Shown here in pieces: positions 7,294 to 12,970 of a stretch of 36,922 nt of DNA. The notes under the pieces are model-generated. The model searched no databases, was not told the DNA's origin, and saw only the letters and a program-made list of their open reading frames with translations. The first letter of the stretch is position 1. Each line of letters opens with the position of its first letter. The translations under genes and the position numbers were made by a program. Source of the stretch: Bacteroidales bacterium (GTDB lineage: Bacteria; Bacteroidota; Bacteroidia; Bacteroidales; UBA932); contig SUYQ01000025.1 in assembly GCA_015060325.1 (NCBI GenBank), positions 1 through 36,922 of the forward strand. The letters are read 5' to 3'.

Positions 7294-7902
7294 ATGAAAA
7301 AGCTACTATATATAATCCTTGTATTATATGCTGTCATTATAGGTGTGGGTATATTGTTTCTGCTGAATAATGGTAAGGATGCTGTGCCTGTGAAAGATGG
7401 TGCTGTACTTGCTAAAGAGAAGAGGCTTATGGATCTCAAAGCAGAATCTGATGCTTATTGGAATCAACTGAGATCTTACTATGATGATTCTCCTCAGGAA
7501 TATATGGGTGCTCAATTTGATATGGACCGTCCTATAGGTGAACTGATCAAGTCATATGAAGAGGAGTTTTCAAACTTGTGTGCTCTCTTTGATTTATTGC
7601 GCGAAAGCGATGAAACCATATATCAGCGTTTTTGTGATGCCATGGATGAATATGATATCGACTATTCTGTTCTGGATCGTATCCCATATTATGACAATCC
7701 CTTAGCTAACCCTAATTGGGAGACTCACAATCTGGCTGTCCGTAATTTTAGATCGTCTGTGAATGGTAGATGGACTTTGGTTGTATTGAAACTGTTGGAG
7801 CAACAGCTGTTTATTACTCCTGACGATCAAGAACTTCATAGGATGGTAATTGATTATCGCGACAAATTCAAAAGTTGTTATGAGTCCTCGTATGCAGATT
7901 AA
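7294..7902 (+). CDS. Unknown membrane-anchored protein
   Basis: A 202-aa protein I do not recognise. One N-terminal transmembrane helix (LLYIILVLYAVIIGVGILFL, residues about 4-24) is followed by an acidic, mainly alpha-helical domain rich in Glu, Asp and Tyr that should lie outside the cytoplasm. There is no lipobox cysteine, so it is probably a signal anchor. It is flanked by menA (divergent) and the accessory island. The ATG at 7294 is preceded by a short leader from the -7 box at 7255-7262. A+T content is higher than in menA, like the island genes. Confidence 0.7.
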   Translation: MKKLLYIILVLYAVIIGVGILFLLNNGKDAVPVKDGAVLAKEKRLMDLKAESDAYWNQLRSYYDDSPQEYMGAQFDMDRPIGELIKSYEEEFSNLCALFDLLRESDETIYQRFCDAMDEYDIDYSVLDRIPYYDNPLANPNWETHNLAVRNFRSSVNGRWTLVVLKLLEQQLFITPDDQELHRMVIDYRDKFKSCYESSYAD

Positions 7903-8054
7903 AGTTTTGAATGAGATACTTATTTATTATTAGCCCTAAATAATTAAAAACATTATCTCAAGATTTACTTCCTTCCTACTTTGGTTCTGTACTCTTGGAT
8001 AGGCAAAGGAAGTCTATGATGGGCAATTTGTATTCCGCATCAGCCATGCCATTC

Positions 8055-8085
8055 GGCCGTGCAATTCTAACCTGAAGCTTGGAAT
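8055..8085 (+). repeat. Island repeat, copy D (left-truncated)
   Basis: Holds GGCC followed by the full conserved tail, GTGCAATTCTAACC then TGAAGCTTGGAAT (8059-8085), but lacks the left arm of the hairpin. It abuts the toxin remnant at its right end. The 150 bp to its left (7903-8054) contain no supportable gene; a 23-codon minus-strand ORF there (MADAEYKLPIIDF...) is too short to call. Confidence 0.85.
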
Positions 8086-8261
8086 CTCTAAATGGAAATA
8101 TATACAGGGTGTTCTTTATTTTTGATGAAGGAAAGATAATAGTCCTGTTCAATGGATTCCAGAAAAAGTCTCAAAAGATCCCGTCAGGTGAAATAGCAAA
8201 GGCATTAAAGATCAAGGAGGAATATTATGAATACAAACGAAACGATGATTCAGGATTATGA
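8079..8261 (+). pseudogene. RelE/HigB-type toxin, 5' end lost
   Basis: About 58 residues of the C-terminal half of a RelE/phage Gp49-like toxin: NGNIYRVFFIFDEGKIIVLF, then NGFQKKSQKIPSGEIAKALK and EEYYEYK. Intact relatives are about 110 aa, so the N-terminal half is gone. The apparent TTG start lies inside repeat copy D (8055-8085), and homology begins only after it, so the repeat boundary cuts the gene. The stop lies 35 bp inside the antitoxin gene, preserving the original toxin-antitoxin overlap. The product should be inactive. Confidence 0.8.
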
Positions 8262-8604
8262 CGCTGTGCTTGATGCGCGATATGGAAAGGAAGGCACTCC
8301 GGAACGAGTCAAGTTTGAAGAGGATGCGTATGCATTTTATACTGGCCTGATTCTCCGTGATGCCAGAAAGGATGCGAAAGTTTCACAGGCGGAACTGGCA
8401 AGACGTACTCAGACCACCAAGTCATATATTTCCCGTATAGAAAATGGAGTGATAATCCCAAGTGTTGCCGTGTTCTATAGAATGATTGCTGCCCTTGGAA
8501 TGACAGTGGAAATCGTCAAGCCGACAGTTTGGGGATATGGATGCATGCCTCAGACAAAATACCTAAGCGAGCCGGAGCAGGCTCCTTATGGCAAGAATAA
8601 ATAA
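8227..8604 (+). CDS. XRE-family antitoxin, orphaned
   Basis: A 125-aa helix-turn-helix protein, the usual partner of the RelE/Gp49 toxin. Residues about 36-95 form the XRE domain: LRDARKDAKVSQAELARRTQ, then TTKSYISRIENGVIIPS. After the family's usual end (MTVEIVKP) comes an unusual 25-residue tail (VWGYGCMPQTKYLSEPEQ...) that may come from new sequence joined downstream. AAGGAGGAATATT just before the ATG at 8227 is a good Shine-Dalgarno sequence, uncommon in this phylum. The toxin is truncated, so this is an orphan antitoxin, perhaps a regulator. Its stop codon touches repeat copy A. Confidence 0.85.
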   Translation: MNTNETMIQDYDAVLDARYGKEGTPERVKFEEDAYAFYTGLILRDARKDAKVSQAELARRTQTTKSYISRIENGVIIPSVAVFYRMIAALGMTVEIVKPTVWGYGCMPQTKYLSEPEQAPYGKNK

Positions 8605-8686
8605 AAGAATAGCGGCCCTCGATTCACATCGAAGGCCGCCGTGCAATTCTAACCTGAAGCTTGGAATTCCCAAAAGGTAAAAAGTG
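8603..8686 (+). repeat. Island repeat, copy A
   Basis: Starts AAAAGAATA at the antitoxin stop codon. The hairpin spans 8612-8639: GCGGCC pairs with GGCCGC, then a C/A mismatch, then TCGAT with ATCGA and a TCAC loop. The tail is GTGCAATTCTAACC then TGAAGCTTGGAAT (8641-8667). Similarity to copy B continues about 20 bp further through AAAAGGT and AAAAGTG. Confidence 0.92.
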
Positions 8687-8751
8687 GCGGTGTTTTACGG
8701 TTGTGATAGACAATGTCAAGACGATATCTATGGGGAGCAGAAAGAATTTGC

Positions 8752-8759
8752 TACCTTTG
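8752..8759 (+). promoter_or_regulatory. -7 box of the RhuM gene
   Basis: TACCTTTG is a perfect -7 element 33 bp before the ATG at 8793. It lies just inside the cassette, downstream of repeat copy A. No TTTG is found at the standard -33 distance. Confidence 0.55.
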
Positions 8760-8792
8760 TAGAAGCCTGAGGACAGAAGCAGGTGATTATAT

Positions 8793-9794
8793 ATGGAAGA
8801 GAATAGAGGCAATATTCTGATGTATCAGACGGCTGATGGCAATACTGCTATTGAGGTTGTGCTGTCTGATGATACCGTGTGGTTGACGATAGATAAAATG
8901 GCTGAGTTGTTTCAACGCAACAAGTCTACAATTTCAAGACATATAAAGAATATTCTTGAGTGTGGGGAATTGTCGGCAGATTCAGTTGTTGCATTTTTTG
9001 CAACAACTGCCAATGATAATAAAGTATATAATGTACAGTACTTTAATCTGGACATGATCATCAGTGTCGGTTATCGTGTCAACTCTATAAGAGGTGTGCA
9101 GTTCAGAATGTGGGCGACATCAGTCCTTCGCGAATACCTGATCAAAGGCTTCGCGATGAATGATGCGTTGCTGAAGAACGCAGGTGGCGGAAACTACTTT
9201 GATGAACTCCTCTCTCGAATCCGCGATATTCGTTCATCTGAGAAATTGTTCTATCGGAAGGTTCTCGAAATCTATGCTTTGAGTATTGATTACGATCCAA
9301 GGGCCGAAGCTACCAAGCAGTTCTTTGCTACGGTGCAGAATAAGATGCACTATTCTGTACACGGCCATACTGCGGCAGAAATCATATACGAAAGAGCAGA
9401 TGCCGACAAGGATTTTATGGGTCTGACAACCTGGACAGGAGTCCTTCCAACAAGAACCGATGCCGAATATGCAAAGAACTATCTTTCGGAAGAGGAGATA
9501 GATACATTAAATCTCATAGTCAACCTATATCTGGATTTTGCTGAATTGCAGGCGAAAAGCCATACTCCGATGTACATGAAGGATTGGCTCACAAAGCTTG
9601 ACGATTTCCTGAAACTTTCCGGTAAGGACTTGTTGACTCACAGCGGCAAGGTGTCTGCCGAGGTCGCCAAGAAAAAAGCAGACGAGGAATATGCTAAGTT
9701 CCATCAGCGCACGATGTACGAATTATCCCCAGTGGAATTGCACTTCATTGAGAATTTCGAAAAAGAGCAAAAGTTGCTCAAGAGTATAAAATGA
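8793..9794 (+). CDS. RhuM-family protein
   Basis: A 333-aa member of the virulence RhuM family (COG3943). These occur in mobile islands, often beside toxin-antitoxin or restriction genes; their biochemistry is unsettled. The N-terminal winged-helix/KilA-N-like part reads TVWLTIDKMAELFQRNKSTI and SRHIKNI. Then come YFNLDMIISVGYRVNS and QFRMWATSVLREYLIKGFAM, the family signature. The C-terminal half is helical, with HGHTAAEIIYERADA and a Lys/Glu-rich end. Length is normal (about 330 aa) and the gene looks intact. It sits alone between repeat copies A and B with its own -7 box at 8752-8759. Confidence 0.9.
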   Translation: MEENRGNILMYQTADGNTAIEVVLSDDTVWLTIDKMAELFQRNKSTISRHIKNILECGELSADSVVAFFATTANDNKVYNVQYFNLDMIISVGYRVNSIRGVQFRMWATSVLREYLIKGFAMNDALLKNAGGGNYFDELLSRIRDIRSSEKLFYRKVLEIYALSIDYDPRAEATKQFFATVQNKMHYSVHGHTAAEIIYERADADKDFMGLTTWTGVLPTRTDAEYAKNYLSEEEIDTLNLIVNLYLDFAELQAKSHTPMYMKDWLTKLDDFLKLSGKDLLTHSGKVSAEVAKKKADEEYAKFHQRTMYELSPVELHFIENFEKEQKLLKSIK

Positions 9795-9816
9795 GTGTAA
9801 CTCGCTGATAATCATC

Positions 9817-9900
9817 AAAAGAATGGCGGCCTCCCGATTCACATCGGAAGGCCGCCGTGCAATTCTAACCTGAAGCTTGGAATCCGTAAAAGGTTAAAAG
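9817..9900 (+). repeat. Island repeat, copy B
   Basis: Begins 23 bp after the RhuM stop. The hairpin at 9825-9856 has arms GGCGGCCT/AGGCCGCC, a C/A mismatch, then CCGAT/ATCGG around TCAC. Compared with copies A and C, the T-A pair is replaced by C-G, a compensatory change. The tail (9857-9883) is identical to copies A and D. Confidence 0.92.
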
Positions 9901-9930
9901 TGTAACACGAAAGTAGTTGTTGTGCACCCC

Positions 9931-9956
9931 TTTGGCACATTATATCGTTATCTTTG
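9931..9956 (+). promoter_or_regulatory. Promoter of the 9984 gene (TTTGGCAC type)
   Basis: TTTGGCAC at 9931-9938 and TATCTTTG at 9949-9956, continuing GCGG. The gap between TTTG and TAnnTTTG is 14 bp, not the usual 19. The same layout recurs at 10626-10651. The expected start is near 9961, about 23 nt before the ATG at 9984. Confidence 0.5.
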
Positions 9957-9983
9957 CGGAGTAACCGATTAAATTGACAGAAT

Positions 9984-10602
9984 ATGGAATTGAAGAATTG
10001 TATTAATGACGTTTTTAAGGATTATTGTAAAGATTATAAATGTTTACTTCATGATTTTAGGCCTTGGGCAGAAGAACATTCGATTCATGAAACAAATCAG
10101 GTATCAAATTTTATTTCTACATATAGAAAAAAGCGTAAAAAGTCTATAGCATGTCTAGAGTTTTCGATACCCTATAATAATGCAGAGGGTGTTAAAAAAA
10201 GAGATAGTGTAGATGGGTTAATCGTAGATGCGGATACAATCATTTTTATAGAGGCAAAGAGGTTCTCACGAGGCAAAAAAAATTAGAGATTTAGAAGAGG
10301 ACCTGAAAAGGATCAAGGTCCTTGCTGAAGATGAGGTGTGTCGCAAAAAAATTAAAGACAGGCTTCCTAAAAAAGATGCAGCATACAATTGTTTTTGCCT
10401 GTTGTTGGCAGATTTTTGGGCTGATCATAACAGCGGTATACAGTGTAAGTATAAAGAAAAAAATAATTTGAACTGGGATGCCATATGGGGTGATTATAAT
10501 GCTACATTGTCGGGTTCTGGCTATAGTAGTGATAAGAATATTAATATAAAAGTCCATGAAAACTATTATCTGGCTTACGCCCTCTTTAAATTGACAGATT
10601 AA
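9984..10602 (+). pseudogene. PD-(D/E)XK-like nuclease-fold gene, frameshifted
   Basis: The first frame (9984-10286, 100 aa) stops just after a run of eight A residues (10275-10282). With seven A residues the reading would continue as KKIRDLEEDLKRIKVLAEDE to the TAA at 10600-10602, giving about 205 aa. The first part holds DGLIVDADTIIFIEAKRF, which fits the D...ExK core of PD-(D/E)XK nucleases (Asp about 77, Glu and Lys about 91 and 93). I cannot name a family. The gene may be disrupted, read by slippage on the A-run, or affected by a sequencing error. It is A+T-rich like other island genes and has its own promoter at 9931-9956. Confidence 0.6.
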
Positions 10603-10625
10603 GAAATTTAGCCCTTGTGTAATGT

Positions 10626-10651
10626 TTTGGCACGAGGTCGTTTTATTTTTG
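10626..10651 (+). promoter_or_regulatory. Promoter of the 10657-10768 leader (TTTGGCAC type)
   Basis: TTTGGCAC at 10626-10633 and TATTTTTG at 10644-10651, followed by CGG. The spacer between TTTG and the -7 box is 14 bp, as in the promoter at 9931-9956. It precedes a terminated leader rather than an ORF. Confidence 0.5.
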
Positions 10652-10656
10652 CGGTG

Positions 10657-10768
10657 TCCAAAGGGGTTGGAAGTTAATCTCCCCGTCAAAAGGGTCTCCT
10701 TCCATTAAATTTACTGAGAGCCTGTTCGTGCGGGGTAAAAGCCGTCGAGATCAGTAAAGCCCTTTTTT
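10657..10768 (+). ncRNA. Terminated leader or small RNA (about 112 nt)
   Basis: Lies between a promoter (10626-10651) and a terminator (10710-10768), 18 bp before the ATG at 10787. One hairpin pairs GGAAG (from 10669) with CTTCC (to 10703), enclosing CCC/GGG. CCCCG (10681-10685) can pair instead with CGGGG (10731-10735) inside the terminator arm, so alternative folds are possible, as in attenuators or riboswitches. It does not match any riboswitch class whose core I can recall. It could also be a stand-alone small RNA. Confidence 0.45.
10710..10768 (+). terminator. Terminator-like hairpin before the 10787 gene
   Basis: TTTACTGA (10710-10717) pairs with TCAGTAAA (10751-10758) around a long loop, followed by GCCC and seven T residues ending at 10769. 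If it works, transcripts stop just before the next start codon unless antitermination occurs. Confidence 0.5.
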
Positions 10769-10786
10769 TGAATTTATTGATATGTT

Positions 10787-11041
10787 ATGGATAATGTACT
10801 GAACGTTGCTAAGCAATTTATAAATGATCCGGAAGGGGATTATAAGTACCTTGGTGAATTAGAGGATGGAAAGCATTTTGTCGAGTATATGTTTACAGAT
10901 GACTGTGTGGAGGGTGATGTCGTTCTATGCGTTGGAGGACCGCAATGTCTTGTAGTGACCGGCGGACAGTGCAGATATGCCGACAGTGATGAATCTTCTC
11001 TTGCAATGAAACATTTAGCAGCAATCGCAGATGAGTATTAA
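10787..11041 (+). CDS. Unknown 84-aa acidic protein
   Basis: A small acidic protein, MDNVLNVAKQFINDPEGDYK at the start, with a central VEGDVVLCVGGPQCLVVTGG and a helical C terminus (AMKHLAAIADEY). I do not recognise a family. Size, acidity and a place in a cluster of small genes resemble immunity proteins of polymorphic toxin systems, but no toxin is in the window, so this is only a possibility. The start lies 18 bp after a terminator-like hairpin. Its last codons overlap the next ORF by 11 bp. Confidence 0.55.
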   Translation: MDNVLNVAKQFINDPEGDYKYLGELEDGKHFVEYMFTDDCVEGDVVLCVGGPQCLVVTGGQCRYADSDESSLAMKHLAAIADEY

Positions 11042-11264
11042 AGAAAAAAGAACAGTCGCCGCCACATATCTTACAGAAGTGTATTGCTCTATGACTTTAG
11101 AAGACTACAAGCAGCAAGTTTACGACTACCTGATGACGAAGTTAAAAGTTTCCACGACGGTAGCAAAGAACCGAATGAAGGAGTACGACGACTTCTTGGA
11201 AGTGTTCTTGGAAGAGAAATATCCCGTGTCAGCAGCAGCGACGGCAATGATGTACAATTATTAA
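11031..11264 (+). CDS. Unknown small helical protein
   Basis: A 77-aa ORF overlapping the previous stop by 11 bp (start ATG 11031). An internal ATG at 11091 would give a 57-aa protein (MTLEDYKQQVYDYLMTKLKV...), which looks like a more natural domain start. Sequence is mainly helical and charged, with AKNRMKEYDDFLEVFLEEKY, and ends AAATAMMYNY. No family recognised. A competing frame (11084-11437) is open across it, but its product is a Leu/Arg-rich shadow sequence that runs into the next gene. Confidence 0.5.
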   Translation: MSIKEKRTVAATYLTEVYCSMTLEDYKQQVYDYLMTKLKVSTTVAKNRMKEYDDFLEVFLEEKYPVSAAATAMMYNY

Positions 11265-11289
11265 AACACCCTAAAAAGAATATAAAGAT

Positions 11290-11607
11290 ATGGGAATGCA
11301 TGTATATGTCGGAAAGGTTCAATCCGAAACATTTGATTATGAAATTGCAAAGGCAGGTGAAGGTGACTATCATGGATACTATCCAGACCAAATCACTCCA
11401 TATCTTGAATGCAATGGGCTATATGGTGTTATTATGAATCATGAAGATGCTGTGCAGACCGATTGGGGATGTTGGGTGGTAAAAATGCAGAAGGAAGATA
11501 TTCTAGATCATGTTATTCAGTGGGGTAGCATCGTGGATCATAAGTGGCTTGTCGAATTTCTGGAATATGAAACGGACTATCTCCTTGTGGCGTTAGAGAC
11601 AGTTTGA
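11290..11607 (+). CDS. Unknown 105-aa protein
   Basis: An acidic 105-residue protein beginning MGMHVYVGKVQSETFDYEIA and rich in Tyr and Trp (DWGCWVVKMQKE, WGSIVDHKWLVEFLEYETDY). It lies 25 bp after the previous gene, so the three small ORFs from 10787 likely share a transcript. The composition resembles SMI1/immunity-type proteins, but I cannot place it in a family. No signal peptide or membrane segment is seen. Confidence 0.6.
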   Translation: MGMHVYVGKVQSETFDYEIAKAGEGDYHGYYPDQITPYLECNGLYGVIMNHEDAVQTDWGCWVVKMQKEDILDHVIQWGSIVDHKWLVEFLEYETDYLLVALETV

Positions 11608-11640
11608 TATCTTGTGCGAAACAAATCACCACTATGAAAA

Positions 11641-11671
11641 TTTGCATGAATGAAATTTATTCATACCTTTG
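11641..11671 (+). promoter_or_regulatory. Consensus promoter of the 11677 leader
   Basis: TTTG (11641-11644), exactly 19 bp, then TACCTTTG (11664-11671): a perfect Bacteroidetes housekeeping promoter and as good as the rRNA promoter in this window. Transcription should begin near 11677. Confidence 0.85.
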
Positions 11672-11676
11672 CATTG

Positions 11677-11744
11677 TCTTCATTGAAGATGTTGGATAAT
11701 AAAGTATGGCATTTCAGCCCCAACTGGAATGCCTTATTTTTTTT
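11677..11744 (+). ncRNA. Small RNA or attenuated leader (about 68 nt)
   Basis: Runs from the consensus promoter to a strong terminator and has no ORF. It starts with a small hairpin (TCTTC-ATT-GAAGA), followed by ATGTTGGATA (11689-11698). That decamer is perfectly complementary to TATCCAACAT (11811-11820), which lies 5 bp before the next ATG (11826). A read-through transcript could thus pair the leader with the ribosome-binding region of the 50-aa ORF; the short terminated form could do so in trans. Confidence 0.5.
11708..11744 (+). terminator. Strong terminator within the leader
   Basis: GGCATTTCAG (11708-11717) pairs with CTGGAATGCC (11724-11733) around CCCCAA, ten pairs with one wobble, followed by TTATTTTTTTT. 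Confidence 0.85.
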
Positions 11745-11825
11745 AGACATAGAGCCGAAAGCATACTCAATCAGAGGGAGGGGTGAGATTTCCAGAATGT
11801 CTTTTACAGATATCCAACATTAATT

Positions 11826-11978
11826 ATGAAGAAAAAAGACTATTCTTATGCTGGTCTCATGCTTCTGGTTGAAGTGAGAGTACCTGTTCTTCTTAAAGTG
11901 AAGGCGTACACGCGTGTTCGTTTTGGGAAGACCGAGAAAGTCTCATCTTACTACAGGCGTATTGGGGTGCGCAAGTAG
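11826..11978 (+). CDS. Small basic protein, 50 aa
   Basis: A short ORF with a strongly basic product: MKKKDYSYAGLMLLVEVRVP, then KVKAYTRVRFGKTEKV and an end SSYYRRIGVRK. Small basic proteins with VRAYVRVRFG- and YYRR-like ends recur in Bacteroidales mobile regions in my memory, without known function; treat this as weak support. Codon structure is regular and the ORF directly follows the terminated leader. A hairpin at 12037-12066 (GGGGA/TCCCC with TGAAAA/TTTTCA inside) may end the transcript. The remaining sequence up to copy C (11979-12097) shows no other gene. Confidence 0.5.
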   Translation: MKKKDYSYAGLMLLVEVRVPVLLKVKAYTRVRFGKTEKVSSYYRRIGVRK

Positions 11979-12097
11979 TCTGACAGGGACGGCATCGTAA
12001 GATGCTCTGCACGCTTTTGGCTTAGGGGATGATTGAGGGGAATGAAAAAGCTTTTCAGTCGTCCCCTTCATTATATTACAACGTGTTGATACTCGGC

Positions 12098-12160
12098 AAA
12101 AGATAGCGGCCCTCGATTCACATCGAAGGCCGCCGTGCAATTCTAACCTAAAACTTAACC
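12098..12160 (+). repeat. Island repeat, copy C
   Basis: The hairpin at 12106-12133 is identical to that of copy A. The tail GTGCAATTCTAACCT (12135-12149) then diverges (AAAACTTAACC instead of GAAGCTTGGAAT). The new end starts another small inverted repeat, CTTAACC (12154-12160) with GGTTAAG (12177-12183). It is the right border of the accessory array. From 12184 to 12271 I see no gene. Confidence 0.9.
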
Positions 12161-12271
12161 TATGAAAAAACTATTCGGTTAAGAGATATTGCTAATATCG
12201 TGCCATAGATTCCTCAACTTGGCTAGAAATGACACAAAAGTAATGTTATGTACCAAAATATTCGTCCAAAA

Positions 12272-12970
12272 TTACAATAGGTACTTCAAGATGTCCCTTA
12301 TTCCTGAGACTTCAATGATTCTGTCAGACTCCGGCATGTCCATCATTTCGTGTACCCATACTACATCATGAGGGGTGTGGATCGCCATGCCTCCGATGTT
12401 TATGACCGGCGCGATGTCTGATTTGACGGAGTTTCCGATCATAAGCATCTGCTCCGGCTCAAGGTCGTGCTTGGCTGCTAGCTCAAGATAGTTCTTCTCG
12501 TCCTTGTTTTCCATCACCTCGCAGTGATGAAAATATTTTGCCAGACCGCTTATGCGGAACTTGTTCATCTGCTCCGGAAGGTCTCCCTTGGTCGCCACTA
12601 TCATCCGGTATCTGCCCTGAAGCGCCTTCAAGGTTTCTTCGACTCCGTCAATGATCTCGAATTCATGGAAGGCCAGATCAGTAATGATCTTCTTGACTCC
12701 GTAATAGATTTTGTCAGGAAGATGGCCTCCGCATAATTCCACTGCAGCGTCTGTCATTCCGATCATATAGGTCTTCGATCCGTAGCCGAACAGCGGAATG
12801 TTGTCCTCCTGCTTTCTCCAAAGCATGTCCTGCACGCCTTCCGGTGATGTGTAGTCCTTCAGAAGCTCTGCAAACTGACCTTCCGCAGCCCTGAAGAACC
12901 GCTCATTTTCCCAAAGGGTGTCATCCGCATCAAAGAAGACAGTGTCAAATTTGTTGCTCAGCTTCTTCAT
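12272..12970 (-). CDS. HAD-superfamily hydrolase
   Basis: A 232-aa haloacid-dehalogenase-type hydrolase, most likely a phosphatase on a small phosphorylated metabolite. Motif I is FFDADDTLW with nucleophile D14 and general acid D16. An alpha-helical cap follows (about 20-95). Motif II is VATKGD, motif III the Lys in ENKDEKNYLELA, and motif IV LMIGNSVKSDIAP. It lacks any signal peptide, so it is cytoplasmic. Its ATG overlaps the cyclophilin stop by one base (TAATG), so it is translationally coupled to that gene. The substrate cannot be told from sequence. Confidence 0.88.
   Translation of the reverse strand: MKKLSNKFDTVFFDADDTLWENERFFRAAEGQFAELLKDYTSPEGVQDMLWRKQEDNIPLFGYGSKTYMIGMTDAAVELCGGHLPDKIYYGVKKIITDLAFHEFEIIDGVEETLKALQGRYRMIVATKGDLPEQMNKFRISGLAKYFHHCEVMENKDEKNYLELAAKHDLEPEQMLMIGNSVKSDIAPVINIGGMAIHTPHDVVWVHEMMDMPESDRIIEVSGIRDILKYLL

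Noticed and set aside
9931..10651. Sigma-54 promoters (TTGGCAC ... TTGC)
   Set aside because: The distance between TGGCAC and TTGC is 15 bp, not the required 4-5 bp, so the match is only partial.
8055..12160. Integron attC sites
   Set aside because: The tail has a CTAAC-like word, but no matching GTTRRRY core is present on the other side of the hairpin, and no integrase is seen. The array layout is similar, the sequence is not.
5237..12271. CRISPR array
   Set aside because: The repeats here are spaced from hundreds to over two thousand bases apart with genes between them, and no short regular repeat-spacer pattern exists.
12161..12271. Very short ORF starting MKKLFG after repeat copy C
   Set aside because: It is only six codons long and lies inside a small inverted repeat (12154-12183).
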